NCBI RefSeq assembly: GCF_002080455.1 | Contig: NZ_CP020555.1 | Location: forward strand, 1,550,001-1,614,000 | DNA from: Streptomyces sp. Sge12 | Lineage (GTDB): Bacteria; Actinomycetota; Actinomycetes; Streptomycetales; Streptomycetaceae | DNA: 64,000 nt | Direction: 5' to 3' | Notes under the pieces: model-generated | What the model was told of the DNA's origin: nothing | Databases searched by the model: none | Seen by the model: only the letters and a program-made list of their open reading frames with translations | Shown here: piece by piece, positions 1 through 9,161 of the stretch | Numbering within the stretch: position 1 is the first letter of the stretch | Layout of the letters: every line of letters begins with the position of its first letter | Translations under genes and position numbers: made by a program

Positions 1-2
1 CC

Positions 3-1310
3 GTGGCCAAGAAGGCCACCCCGGCGCCGCGCCCGATCGGTGCGCGCAAGACCGCTGCCGCCACCGCGGCCGCGCCCACCGCCACGGCGATATCCGCTCC
101 GTCGGCCGCCGCCATCGACGAGGACGCGGCTGCCGAGGCCGCCGCCGAGCCGAAGAAGCGCACGGTCAAGAAGACCGCCGCCAAGAAGACCGCCGTGAAG
201 AAGACCGCCGCGGCGAAGAAGACCGGTGCCAAGGACGCCGACGAGGGCGAGACCCCCGTCGTCGAGGGCGAGGACTGGGCTGCCGAGGACCTCGCCGACG
301 AGGCCGAGGACGAGGCGCCCAAGGCCGGCGGCACCCAGGGCTTCGTCCTGTCCGACGACGACGAGGACGACGCCCCGGCACAGACGGTCATGGTGGCCGG
401 TGCCACCGCCGACCCCGTCAAGGACTACCTGAAGCTGATCGGCAAGGTGCCGCTCCTCAACGCCGAGCAGGAGGTGGAGCTCGCCAAGCGCATCGAGGCG
501 GGCCTGTTCTCCGAGTACAAGCTCGAAGAGGAGGAGGACCACAAGCCCGCCTTCAAGCGCGAGCTGGAGATCCTGGTCGAGGACGGCCGCCGGGCGAAGA
601 ACCACCTGCTGGAGGCCAACCTCCGCCTCGTGGTCTCCCTCGCCAAGCGCTACACCGGCCGCGGCATGCTCTTCCTGGACCTGATCCAGGAGGGTAACGT
701 CGGCCTGATCCGCGCCGTGGAGAAGTTCGACTACACCAAGGGCTTCAAGTTCTCCACGTATGCGACCTGGTGGATCCGGCAGGCGATCACGCGTGCCATG
801 GCCGACCAGTCGCGCACCATCCGCATCCCGGTGCACATGGTCGAGATCATCAACAAGCTCGCCCGCGTGCAGCGCCAGATGCTCCAGGACCTGGGCCGCG
901 AGCCCACCCCGGAGGAGCTGGGCAAGGAACTCGACATGACCCCCGAGAAGGTCATCGAGGTCCAGAAGTACGGCCGTGAGCCGATCTCCCTCCACACCCC
1001 GCTGGGTGAGGAGGGCGACAGCGAGTTCGGTGACCTGATCGAGGACTCCGAGGCGGTCGTCCCGGCCGACGCGGTCTCCTTCACCTTCCTCCAGGAGCAG
1101 CTCCAGTCCATCCTGGGCACGCTATCGGAGCGCGAGGCGGGCGTGGTCTCCATGCGCTACGGCCTCAACGACGGCCAGCCGAAGACCCTGGACGAGATCG
1201 GCCGCGTGTACGGGGTCACCCGTGAGCGCATCCGCCAGATCGAGTCCAAGACCATGTCGAAGCTGCGCCACCCGTCGCGTTCGCAGGTGCTGCGCGACTA
1301 CCTCGACTAA
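3..1310 (+). CDS. hrdB: Principal RNA polymerase sigma factor (HrdB/SigA type), 5'-truncated by window edge
   Basis: Housekeeping sigma-70 subunit that directs RNA polymerase to vegetative promoters. The visible 435 codons contain a Lys/Ala-rich stretch (about residues 50-77), a strongly acidic stretch (about 78-125), region 1.2 ([16 protein letters not shown]), regions 2.1-2.4 with the core-binding [19 protein letters not shown] and the -10 recognition helix ([17 protein letters not shown]), region 3, and a region 4 helix-turn-helix ([11 protein letters not shown]) ending [17 protein letters not shown]. That ending and the acidic linker are what I recall of Streptomyces HrdB. Family members are about 500 residues or longer, and the frame is open to the left edge with no ribosome site visible, so the GTG at base 3 is probably internal and region 1.1 lies upstream. 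It converges on the next gene with a four-base gap. It could be a close HrdB paralogue. Confidence 0.93.
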   Translation: MAKKATPAPRPIGARKTAAATAAAPTATAISAPSAAAIDEDAAAEAAAEPKKRTVKKTAAKKTAVKKTAAAKKTGAKDADEGETPVVEGEDWAAEDLADEAEDEAPKAGGTQGFVLSDDDEDDAPAQTVMVAGATADPVKDYLKLIGKVPLLNAEQEVELAKRIEAGLFSEYKLEEEEDHKPAFKRELEILVEDGRRAKNHLLEANLRLVVSLAKRYTGRGMLFLDLIQEGNVGLIRAVEKFDYTKGFKFSTYATWWIRQAITRAMADQSRTIRIPVHMVEIINKLARVQRQMLQDLGREPTPEELGKELDMTPEKVIEVQKYGREPISLHTPLGEEGDSEFGDLIEDSEAVVPADAVSFTFLQEQLQSILGTLSEREAGVVSMRYGLNDGQPKTLDEIGRVYGVTRERIRQIESKTMSKLRHPSRSQVLRDYLD

Positions 1311-1314
1311 GAGG

Positions 1315-3111
1315 TCAGGCCAGTCGGAAGACCGGCCCCTTGGGTGTGAACGGCAGGGAGGCACCCTGTGGGATCAGGAAGGCGTGCTCGCGCCGGATCC
1401 GCAGGGTGTCGGTCCACCCGTCCGTGATCACCAGCACCGGGGCTCCGGGCGGGAAGTCCTCCGCCCGCTGGAGCAGGTCGATGCCCGGCTGCAGCACGGT
1501 CCCGCCGCGCCCGTGGACCCGTACCCGGCCCGCGATCTCGGTGGGCGGCAGATAGCCCGCGTCGTACGGCGCCGCGTCGCAGAAGACGACGCGGGCCGCG
1601 GGTACGTCGCGGGCCTGAGCGTACGAGGCGATGGCGCCCAGCGCCTTGCCGAGCAGCTCGCGGTTCATCGACCCCGAGGTGTCGAGCACCACCCCGAAGG
1701 TGCAGCGGGCGACCTCCTCGGGCGGGAACCAGCGGCCCGCCCGCGGGATGTCCGGGGTGGAGGCCTGCCGGCGCGCCGGGCGCGCGAAGCTCCGTACGGC
1801 CTGCGGGCGCGGCACGTACTCGTCGAACCAGCGGGCGAGCCGGGCGTCCCACGGCACGGGCGGGTGGGACAGGGCCCGGATCTCCTCGATCAGCCCGGCG
1901 GGCAGCAGGCCGCGCTCCCCGTACGCGTGCAGGTCGAAGCCCTGGACCAGGCCGCGGCGGTAGAACTCGTCCAGGTCGGTGTACGGTCCGCTCCCCGGGT
2001 GGGGCAGCGGCTCGCCCAGGATGTCCCCGCGGCCCTTGCCGCGCAGGGTGGCGAGGCGGCGCATCCGGCGCAGGTCGCAGGTGATCCGGTCGTAGACCTC
2101 CTCGACGGAGAGGTCCTTCAGCTCCGGGTCGTACAGCAGCCCTTCGGGCATCTCGCCGACCCCCATCTCGACGAGCCAGCCGTTGACCACGTAGTCGGCG
2201 GCCACGTTGTGCAGGTAGGGGTCGCGGGCGCCGCAGCGCTCGCCGTGGCGCAGCGCGGCGTGCAGCATCTCGTGGGCCAGGATGAACCGCCACTCCTCGT
2301 CCGCGAAGGTGCGCAGCGGGTTGACGTAGATCTCTCCGGCCCTCGCGCTGACGGCGGCGACGTCGATGCCCTGCGCGCGGGCGAGCTCTGCATCGGCGAC
2401 GATCCGCAGGCCGCTGGCGAGGCCGCCGAGCAGCGGGTACGCGGAGACGAACCAGTTCAGGGCGCGCTCCCACGGCTGCTGTGTGTGGCCCTCGCGGCCC
2501 GCGGCGCGGTCCATGGTGACGGACACGGACCGGGTGAGGGCGTGGGCGAAGCCGGTCTGCCAGTCCGGGACCGGCTGCCAGTGCGTCCACACGTCCAGCA
2601 GCTGGTCCGCCGCCCCGGCCGGGCCCGTACCGCAGTCCTGGTAGGCGGGCGGGACGCCGCCCTGCCGCCAGGCGCCGGCGAGCTGCTCCTCGTCGCCGCC
2701 CGGATAGTGCTCGGGCAGGCGGTCGGGGGCGCGGCCGACGGGGAAGGTCTGGAGGAAGCGGTTGACGACGACGCAGCGGGCGGCGAGGTCGGCGGGATCC
2801 GGCTGCGGCCGGACCGGCCCCTTGGCGGCCGGTACGTGGCCGAACCCCAGGTGGAGCATGCAGTGGGCCAGCGCCCAGGCCCACTCGGCGGGGTCCGCGC
2901 GGCGGGTGGGGTGGGCGTGGATCACTCCGCTGGAGGTGACGACGGCGAGCCCGGCGGCGTTGCAGGCCGGGCACCGGGCGTCGCGGCAGTGGGTGGCGCT
3001 GACGGCGTGCAGGGCCGGGTTCGCGCGGATCGCGGCCCGGCCGGCCTCGTAGGCGAGGGTGGCCGGGTCCTGCGCGGCCTGCTTGCCCGGACTCCCCGAG
3101 CGGCGCCTCAC
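1315..3111 (-). CDS. VWA-like domain protein with putative metallopeptidase domain (DUF2201 type)
   Basis: A 598-residue protein with an N-terminal metallopeptidase-like region and a C-terminal von Willebrand factor A-like domain. The zinc-site motif HEMLH followed by RHGER lies near residue 280, and the VWA metal-ion site appears as LDTSGSMN near residue 477. A second, degenerate copy of the peptidase motif, HCMLHLGFGH, lies near residue 82, with the catalytic Glu replaced by Cys. The GTG start overlaps the stop of the upstream MoxR-type ATPase gene (GTGA), so the two are translationally coupled. Such VWA/MoxR pairs are usually chaperone- or maturation-like systems; the substrate cannot be told from sequence. 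No signal peptide is seen, so it is probably cytoplasmic. Confidence 0.88.
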   Translation of the reverse strand: MRRRSGSPGKQAAQDPATLAYEAGRAAIRANPALHAVSATHCRDARCPACNAAGLAVVTSSGVIHAHPTRRADPAEWAWALAHCMLHLGFGHVPAAKGPVRPQPDPADLAARCVVVNRFLQTFPVGRAPDRLPEHYPGGDEEQLAGAWRQGGVPPAYQDCGTGPAGAADQLLDVWTHWQPVPDWQTGFAHALTRSVSVTMDRAAGREGHTQQPWERALNWFVSAYPLLGGLASGLRIVADAELARAQGIDVAAVSARAGEIYVNPLRTFADEEWRFILAHEMLHAALRHGERCGARDPYLHNVAADYVVNGWLVEMGVGEMPEGLLYDPELKDLSVEEVYDRITCDLRRMRRLATLRGKGRGDILGEPLPHPGSGPYTDLDEFYRRGLVQGFDLHAYGERGLLPAGLIEEIRALSHPPVPWDARLARWFDEYVPRPQAVRSFARPARRQASTPDIPRAGRWFPPEEVARCTFGVVLDTSGSMNRELLGKALGAIASYAQARDVPAARVVFCDAAPYDAGYLPPTEIAGRVRVHGRGGTVLQPGIDLLQRAEDFPPGAPVLVITDGWTDTLRIRREHAFLIPQGASLPFTPKGPVFRLA

Positions 3112-4169
3112 CGGCGCGCCTCGACCAGGCGCGGCATGTCGCGGGCGGCTTCGATGAGGAACCAGGCGGGCAGCACGGGCAGCCCGTCGGCGTCGTCGGC
3201 GATGACGGTCTGGGCCACCTCCACGGATATCTCGGCGAGCTGGACGAGCAGGGACTTGGCCCGGTAGGCGGTCTGGCGGACGGCGGGCGAGACGTGTTCC
3301 TTGCGGGCCGGGAGTTCCTTGACGAGGCGCCCGCGGAAGGCCTCGGCGAGGTAGTACAGCAGGTCGCGGTCGGCGGGACGGGCGGGCCAGGAGGCGTCGC
3401 CCTTGATGATCGCCTCGATACCGAAGGTGTGGCGGACGATCTTGGCGTACCCGCAGAAGGAGACGGCGTGCGCCGGCGTCAGGGTGCCGTGCGCGATCAC
3501 CTTCAGGGTCTGCTCGTCCAGGTCCGGCCCGAAGGAGTGCAGGGCGTCGGAGAGCATGTGCCAGGAACGCGGCGTGGAGAAGGGCTCCTCCGTCTTGGGC
3601 GGCTGCGACCAGAGGTGGTCGGGGCGGTCGGTGAGGTAGTCGGTCACCCAGGGGTGGATGCCGTGCTCGCCGGCCCAGACCAGCCAGTCCTGAGCGGACG
3701 CCTGGAGGTGGACGTGGGTGAGGCGGTTGACGAGCGCGGAGGCGATCGGCCGGGCCAGCGCGTTGTCGGTGGCGCGGTTGCCGGCCCCGATGACGATGGA
3801 GCCCGCGGGCAGCTCGTACGAGCCGATCCGGCGGTCGAGGATCAGCGAGTAGAAGGCCTTCTGGACGTCCGGGCCCGCGGCGTTGAGCTCGTCGAGGAAG
3901 AGGCAGTACGGCTCGTCCCGGGCGATGGCCTCCGGCGGGCAGAAGACGGACCGGCCGTCACGGATCTGCGGTACGCCGATCAGGTCCTCGGGGGCGAGCT
4001 GCGTGCCGAGGAGGCTGACGCACTCCAGGCCCAGCGAATCGGCGAACTTCCGTACGAGCGAGGACTTTCCGATGCCCGGAGCCCCCCAGAGGAACACGGG
4101 CCGGACGGTGGCGAGGCCGAGCAGCAGTTCGGGGATCTGGGCGGGGGTGACGGTGACGGCAGCCTGCAC
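3108..4169 (-). CDS. MoxR-type AAA+ ATPase
   Basis: AAA+ ATPase of about 353 residues. The Walker A motif GAPGIGKSS is near residue 27, Walker B is LFLDELNAAG, and a sensor-like segment GAGNRATDNALARP follows, the usual MoxR layout. I place the start at a GTG preceded by GAGGA about 11 bases upstream; the open frame continues further upstream, but that part reads as low-complexity shadow of the neighbouring gene. The protein probably remodels or activates a target together with the VWA protein encoded immediately downstream, whose start overlaps its stop codon. The client is unknown. Confidence 0.88.
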   Translation of the reverse strand: MQAAVTVTPAQIPELLLGLATVRPVFLWGAPGIGKSSLVRKFADSLGLECVSLLGTQLAPEDLIGVPQIRDGRSVFCPPEAIARDEPYCLFLDELNAAGPDVQKAFYSLILDRRIGSYELPAGSIVIGAGNRATDNALARPIASALVNRLTHVHLQASAQDWLVWAGEHGIHPWVTDYLTDRPDHLWSQPPKTEEPFSTPRSWHMLSDALHSFGPDLDEQTLKVIAHGTLTPAHAVSFCGYAKIVRHTFGIEAIIKGDASWPARPADRDLLYYLAEAFRGRLVKELPARKEHVSPAVRQTAYRAKSLLVQLAEISVEVAQTVIADDADGLPVLPAWFLIEAARDMPRLVEARR

Positions 4170-4281
4170 GGGCGTGGATGTCCTCGGGGTGGAGCGGAAG
4201 GTGTGGTGCGGCCAGTGTTGCCGCACCGCACGGCCCGGGGCATCCGGTTTTCGCCCCGCCGCGCTCCCGGCCCGCCGGGGG

Positions 4282-4722
4282 TCAGGCTTCGAGGAGGTGC
4301 TTGAGCTTCTCCTCGCCCCGCGGCAGCTCCTTGCGGACCATGGGCCTGGCGACGAGGGGCACCAGTGCCCGGCCCAGACCGTGGCCCTCGAGGTCGACGT
4401 CCAGGGTGAGGCGGGAGCGGGCACCGCCGTCGAGGGGTTCCACGGTGCCGCGCACGTCGGGCCGTACGGGCCCGTCGACGCCGTGCACGTGCCAGCTCCT
4501 CGGCGGGTCGAGCTCCACGAACTCCATGGTCGTGGGGACCCTCCGGCGGCCGATCTGCCGGGTGACGAGGATCCTCGAACCGACGTGGACGGGGAGGTCG
4601 CCGATCGGGACGGCGGAGACGGCACTGTCCTGCCACTCCGGCAGGTGGGTCGGGTCCGTCAGGTACGCGTAGACCTCTTCGGGCCTGCGGTCGATGTCGA
4701 TGCTCTTCCTCATCGCGGGCAT
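4282..4722 (-). CDS. SRPBCC (polyketide cyclase/dehydrase-like) family protein
   Basis: Protein of 146 residues with the START/SRPBCC ligand-binding layout: an N-terminal strand followed by RRPEEVYAYLTDPTHLPEW, a central run of beta strands (SRILVTRQIGRRR, GTVEPLDGGARSRLTLDVD) and a C-terminal helix (KELPRGEEKLKHLLE). Members bind hydrophobic ligands or are small cyclases/dehydratases; most are of unknown function. A GAGGGAGCGCC segment before the ATG supplies the ribosome site. It stands alone between the MoxR gene and the permease, all on the minus strand. No secretion signal is visible, and no ligand can be predicted. Confidence 0.85.
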   Translation of the reverse strand: MPAMRKSIDIDRRPEEVYAYLTDPTHLPEWQDSAVSAVPIGDLPVHVGSRILVTRQIGRRRVPTTMEFVELDPPRSWHVHGVDGPVRPDVRGTVEPLDGGARSRLTLDVDLEGHGLGRALVPLVARPMVRKELPRGEEKLKHLLEA

Positions 4723-4764
4723 GGCGCTCCCTCGGCGCCCCCCTGGCCGGCCCCGTCTCCCACG

Positions 4765-6150
4765 CTACTCCGCCGGGGAGACGGCGGCGCGGTGCTTCCT
4801 GGCGGACATCGCGGCGTACACGAGGACGCCTGCGAAGAGGAACAGCACGCCCTGGTAGACGGCCGCGTAGCCGGAGCCGGCGACCAGCCACATCGAGAAG
4901 CCGAAGGCGAGGGCGGCCAGGACGCCGTCGCGCGCCAGGCGCGCCGGGTGGACCCGGTCGCGCTGCCCGGAGAGGAGGAAGTAGATCTGGGCGGCGGTGG
5001 CGAGCAGGTAGGGGACGGTCGCCGTGAAGGTGGTGATGAGCACCAGGCTCTCGAAGACGCCCTGGGCGCCGGCCGTGTAGTTGTAGACGGTCAGGGCGGA
5101 GGCCAGGGCAACGGTGACGATCACGCCGACGACGGGTACGCCGCGCTTCTTGGTCTCGAAGACCTTCGGGAAGAGCCCGTCCTTGGCGGCCGCGTACGGG
5201 GTCTGCGCGCTGAGCAGGGTCCAGCCGTTGAGGGCGCCGAGCATCGAGATCACGGCGGCGCAGGCGACCACGGTGCCGCCCCAGGTGCCGCCGAACATGG
5301 CGTTGACGGCGTCGGTGAACGGGGCGGTGGAGGAGACCAGCCGGTCGTGGGCGACCAGGCCGAAGACGGCGACGGTACCGAGCAGGTACACGGTGGCGGC
5401 GCCCACGGTGCCGAGGACGGTGGCCCGGCCGACGTTGCGGGCGGGGTCGCGGACCTCGCCGGCGCTGACGGTGGCGGACTCGACGCCGAGGTAGCTGAAC
5501 AGCAGGATCGCCGCGGAGGCGGAGACGGCGCCGGCCGCGCTCTGGTCGGTGGCCCGGAAGGGGCCGAGGTTGGCGGGGTCGAAGAAGAACAGCCCGCCGA
5601 CGGCCACCAGGAGCAGCGGGGCGAACTTGAGGACGGTGGCGACGACCTGGACCGCGCCGACGTAGCGGGTGCCCGCCAGGTTGGAGAGGGCCGGGAGCCA
5701 CTGGACGGCGAGGGCGGCCAGGCACATGGACCACTTGTGCTCGCCCGCGGCGGGGAACAGCACCGTGAGGTAGCCGACGGCCGCGACGGCGAGGGCCGCG
5801 TTCGAGACCCAGGCGGTGATCCAGTAGCTCCAGGCCGCGAGGAAGCCTGCGAAGTCGCCGAACGCGGCGCGGGCGTAGACGTAGGGGCCGCCGGTCTGCG
5901 GGTGCCGCTCGGCGAGCCGGCCGAAGACCAGGGCGAGGGCGATCGCGCCGAGCGTGAGGACGGCGAAGGCGACGAGGCTGATGGTGCCGAAGGGCGCCAC
6001 CGAGGCGGGGAGCAGGAAGATTCCGCCGCCGATGATGTTGCCCATGACCAGGCAGGTCGCGACGGGCAGGCCGAAGCGGCGCGCGTGCCGGTCCCGGCCC
6101 TGCTCGGGGGGTGCGGAGATCGCGGCGGGCAGGGTTGCGGTGCTGGTCAT
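4765..6150 (-). CDS. APC-superfamily amino acid/polyamine permease
   Basis: Integral membrane transporter of about 461 residues with roughly 12 hydrophobic segments. The first helix carries the APC signature GNIIGGGIFLLPASV, the unwound-helix glycine motif that binds the substrate backbone, and GGPYVYARAAFG follows in the next cytoplasmic loop. The best match in layout is the basic amino acid/polyamine antiporter branch (AdiC/PotE-like), but the substrate cannot be read from sequence. I chose the ATG preceded by GAGG rather than an in-frame start 19 codons upstream. The short N-terminal tail is cytoplasmic. It is probably monocistronic. Confidence 0.87.
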   Translation of the reverse strand: MTSTATLPAAISAPPEQGRDRHARRFGLPVATCLVMGNIIGGGIFLLPASVAPFGTISLVAFAVLTLGAIALALVFGRLAERHPQTGGPYVYARAAFGDFAGFLAAWSYWITAWVSNAALAVAAVGYLTVLFPAAGEHKWSMCLAALAVQWLPALSNLAGTRYVGAVQVVATVLKFAPLLLVAVGGLFFFDPANLGPFRATDQSAAGAVSASAAILLFSYLGVESATVSAGEVRDPARNVGRATVLGTVGAATVYLLGTVAVFGLVAHDRLVSSTAPFTDAVNAMFGGTWGGTVVACAAVISMLGALNGWTLLSAQTPYAAAKDGLFPKVFETKKRGVPVVGVIVTVALASALTVYNYTAGAQGVFESLVLITTFTATVPYLLATAAQIYFLLSGQRDRVHPARLARDGVLAALAFGFSMWLVAGSGYAAVYQGVLFLFAGVLVYAAMSARKHRAAVSPAE

Positions 6151-6225
6151 CGGTGGTGCGCCTCGGGGTGTCTCACATGCTGGGCAGGTCAACCCATGGT
6201 TGACCACCGCGAAGACGGCACAAAA

Positions 6226-8457
6226 TCAGCGGATTTCGTCCCGTGCGGGCACCCCTGCGGAAGGAAAGCTTCCGCTATTTCCGCTCCCGGGCGGGGGTTC
6301 CTCCACCGGCCGCCCCGCGGGCTCCGCCGCCGCGCCGCCCACCGGCGGGGCCACCGGCACCTGCGGCCCGTCCGCCTCCCGCAGCCAGCGCCGCAGCACG
6401 GCGTGCACCGCCTCGGCCCCGACGAGCTCCCGCACCTGCCGGAGGTCCGGGTCGGGATCCGAGGCGGGGGCCGGACCCTGGTCCGGGTGCAGGCCTTGGT
6501 CCAGGCCGGGGTGCAGGCCGGAGTCCGGGTCCGAGAGCTCCGTGGGCCACATCAGGAACGGACGCCCCTGGTCCCCGCCCAGCCCGCCGTGCGAGCCGAT
6601 CTGCTCCTCGAAGGCGTGCACCGCGCCCGTCCGCGGGTCGTACGCCGAGTTCACCATGACGTCGGCCACGTGCGGGAAGGCGTCGGTCCGGCGGACGGCC
6701 TCCGCCGCGCCCGGGCCGAAGGGGGCCAGCAGCGCCTCCGCCTCCCCCGGGACGTCCAGCCGGGCCACAGCCCCGTCCCGGCCCAGCACCACCCCGTCCA
6801 CCAGCAGGAATCCCACACCCGGATGGTTCGCCAGGGTCGTCAGCAGGGCGGGGTGCGCACGCTCGATGCGCGCCCGCGAAGCCCGGCCCGGGATGCCCGG
6901 GAAGGAGATCAGGCCGAGGTTGCCCGAGGCCAGCACCACCGGTTCGGAGCCCCGCCCGGGGTGGGCCTCCTCGTCCTCCTCGACCGGCCGGTGGAGCGCC
7001 GCGAGCACGGCGGCCCGCGCCTCGGCCCCGCTGCGGGTGCGGCCGGCCCGGCGGGAGACCGGGAGCCCGCAGCCCGCCCGGACCAGGTCCTTCAGGGTCA
7101 GCCCGTACCGGCCGAGGAAGGTCTCCCCCGGGCTCTGGCCGTGGTCGGAGAGCAGCACGATCCGGTACCGGCGCGGCGCGTGCTCGGCGACCCGGGCGAT
7201 CAGCGCGATGCTCCGGTCCAGCCGCTCCAGCACCCGGTCGGTGTCCCGGCCGCGCGGTCCCGAGTGGTGCGCGACCTCGTCGTAGGCCACCAGGTCGGCG
7301 TAGATCGCGGAGCGTCCGGCGAGCACGTCGCCGATCACCGCCGCGACGACCACGTCCCGCTCCACCACCGTCGCGAAGGCCCTGATCAGCGGGTACAGCC
7401 CGCCGCGCGAGACCCTCGGCCGGTCCCCGCGGATCCGTGCCCGCACGGACTGGCACACCTCGCGGACCACCTCGGCCACGAAGGACACGGCCGTGCGGAC
7501 GGCGTTGGCCGGATCGGAGAAGTACGCGAAGTAGCCCGCACGCGACCGGTTCGCCCGCCCGCGCCGGGCCGAGACCGAGAGCACCAGCGCCAGTTGGTCG
7601 GCGCCGCCGCTGAACAGGTTGCCCCGGCTCGCCCCGTCCAGCGTGAGCAGCCCGCCGTCCCCGGTGCGCTCGATGGCCCGGCGCTGGAGCTCGGCGGCGC
7701 TGGTCGGCCGGTTGCAGACCATCACCTCGCCGGTGTGCTTCTCGTACCAGCGGAAGGCGGGCACGTCGAAGTTGGAGCCGTGCAGGATGCCGAGCTGGCT
7801 GGCACCGGTCTGGCTCGACCAGTCCGTGCGCCAAGGCCGCGCGCGGTGGCCGTGCTCCAGCCACCCGGCCACCGTCGGCATCAGGGCGTCCGCGCACGCG
7901 TGGCGCAGCACCTCGTACCCCACCCCGTCCAGCTGGAGCAGGAGCAGGCCCGGCGGGGCCTCGGCGCCGCGGGGCGTGCCCGCCCCGCCCTGCCTGCGGC
8001 GGCGCCGGTCGGCGAGCCGGTAGAGCCTGCGCCGGTACGCCTCGTCGTCGCGCACGGCGAGTGCGGTGGAGGTGGCCGACGCCACCGCGGACATCACGGC
8101 GGCGACGACCACGGCGGTCTCGGGGGCCACTTCGCTGCGCCCGTCCGGGATCAGCCCGAGCGCTATCAGCAGGAGCGAGCCGTTGAGGAAGAAGACGAGC
8201 AGCCCGAGCACCAGGGCGGGCACCAGCAGCAGGGCCCGGACCACCAGCGGCCAGACCAGCGCGCTCAGCAGGCCGAAGGCACCGGCCGCCCAGGCGGCGG
8301 TCAGCCCGATCTGCGTGAGGCTGTCGCCGTCGTCGGACTGGAGGCGGAAGTCGGGCAGGATCCCGGCCAGCACGAGCATCGTGAGTGTGGACACCGCCCA
8401 GACCAGCAGCACCCGGACCAGGGCACTGCCCGCGGTCCGCCACCGTCCTCGCCCCAC
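6226..8457 (-). CDS. Holin-like four-TM domain fused to an alkaline-phosphatase-superfamily phosphodiesterase
   Basis: Predicted membrane enzyme of about 743 residues. The N-terminal 130 residues contain four hydrophobic segments with the pattern of the mycobacterial-type holin superfamily IV domain (LAGILPDFRLQS, LLVFFLNGSLLLIALGLI). A Lys/Arg-rich linker leads into an alkaline-phosphatase fold domain with metal-site motifs LLQLDGVGY, WSSQTGASQLG (candidate nucleophile region), DLVAYDEVAHHSG and LLSDHGQSPGE. Such domains hydrolyse phosphodi- or monoesters, possibly lipid-linked; the substrate is unknown. GGGAGG seven bases before the GTG at 8457 decides the start over an upstream in-frame GTG. 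It is a chromosomal enzyme, not evidence of a prophage. Confidence 0.82.
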   Translation of the reverse strand: MGRGRWRTAGSALVRVLLVWAVSTLTMLVLAGILPDFRLQSDDGDSLTQIGLTAAWAAGAFGLLSALVWPLVVRALLLVPALVLGLLVFFLNGSLLLIALGLIPDGRSEVAPETAVVVAAVMSAVASATSTALAVRDDEAYRRRLYRLADRRRRRQGGAGTPRGAEAPPGLLLLQLDGVGYEVLRHACADALMPTVAGWLEHGHRARPWRTDWSSQTGASQLGILHGSNFDVPAFRWYEKHTGEVMVCNRPTSAAELQRRAIERTGDGGLLTLDGASRGNLFSGGADQLALVLSVSARRGRANRSRAGYFAYFSDPANAVRTAVSFVAEVVREVCQSVRARIRGDRPRVSRGGLYPLIRAFATVVERDVVVAAVIGDVLAGRSAIYADLVAYDEVAHHSGPRGRDTDRVLERLDRSIALIARVAEHAPRRYRIVLLSDHGQSPGETFLGRYGLTLKDLVRAGCGLPVSRRAGRTRSGAEARAAVLAALHRPVEEDEEAHPGRGSEPVVLASGNLGLISFPGIPGRASRARIERAHPALLTTLANHPGVGFLLVDGVVLGRDGAVARLDVPGEAEALLAPFGPGAAEAVRRTDAFPHVADVMVNSAYDPRTGAVHAFEEQIGSHGGLGGDQGRPFLMWPTELSDPDSGLHPGLDQGLHPDQGPAPASDPDPDLRQVRELVGAEAVHAVLRRWLREADGPQVPVAPPVGGAAAEPAGRPVEEPPPGSGNSGSFPSAGVPARDEIR

Positions 8458-8637
8458 GCCGCCACCTCCCGCGAGCCCCGTGCCGTCCGCCTTCCAGGCT
8501 CGCACAGCGCGGCGCGCCCGGTCGGGCGGGGCGGACGGCGCACAGGAGTACGGGGAGGGGCCGTCGGGAAGTCGGGAACACGGCGGCGCGGGCCGGGTCG
8601 GATCGGGTCGAGTCGGGCCGCGCCGGGCCGGGTGGCG

Positions 8638-9042
8638 TCAGGTGCCGTCGTAGCCGGCGGTCGGCATGGACAGCCGGCGGTGCACCTCGGCCTTCATCGC
8701 GGACGTGTACAGGGGCTCCTCGGCCCCGGCGGTCTCCAGCCGTACGCCGCGCCGCTCGCACTCGGCGGTGAACTCCTCCACGGAGCTCAGCGCGCGGGCC
8801 AGTACCCGGTCGTTGGCGGCGACGAAGAGGTCGACCTGCCCGGTGTCGATGTCGGACCAGAGCCCGCAGTGGTCGGCGCGCAGCCCGTAGACCAGCAGCT
8901 GCCTCGTCACGACGTAGCCGCGGTCGGCGGCCCAGCGCACGCACATGGCGTGCTGGCTGCGGGTGTCCACCGCGAAGGGGTCGGCGTCCAGGTCTTCGAG
9001 CGGGGCCAGGCTGGTGATCGCGGCCACCCGCAACTCTTCCAT
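8638..9042 (-). CDS. Small protein resembling a solitary, degenerate serine-recombinase catalytic domain
   Basis: Protein of 134 residues whose spacing follows the resolvase/invertase N-terminal domain: an initial strand (LRVAAITS), DPFAVDTRSQHAMCVRWAADRGY in place of the recombinase segment before its first long helix, then QVDLFVAANDRVLARALSS followed by FTAECERRGVRLET, as in recombinases where the DR-LSR helix is followed by the E-helix. The usual YARVS nucleophile motif reads AAITS, and there is no DNA-binding domain or E-helix extension. It is therefore probably not an active recombinase; a domesticated regulator is one possibility. TAGGGT lies eight bases upstream of the ATG with no ribosome site, suggesting a leaderless or nearly leaderless mRNA. 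The fold call is inference. Confidence 0.6.
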   Translation of the reverse strand: MEELRVAAITSLAPLEDLDADPFAVDTRSQHAMCVRWAADRGYVVTRQLLVYGLRADHCGLWSDIDTGQVDLFVAANDRVLARALSSVEEFTAECERRGVRLETAGAEEPLYTSAMKAEVHRRLSMPTAGYDGT

Positions 9043-9161
9043 GCCGCCGGACCCTACTCCGATCCGCCGCCGGAGAGGAGGGGGCTGCGGGATCCGGTTC
9101 CGAGCGGCCGCAGGGGGCAGAGTCTAGGCTCGGGAACGAGGTGCGAGGGAGGGAGGGCCGG

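Noticed and set aside
3..5. GTG at base 3 as the true start of hrdB
   Set aside because: The frame is open to the window edge, no ribosome site is visible and the family has a longer N-terminus.
8070..8457. Prophage signal from the holin-like domain
   Set aside because: No phage structural, lysis or integrase genes are near, and the domain is fused to an enzyme.
8638..9042. Active resolvase or mobile element
   Set aside because: The nucleophile motif and DNA-binding domain are missing, and no terminal repeats flank it.
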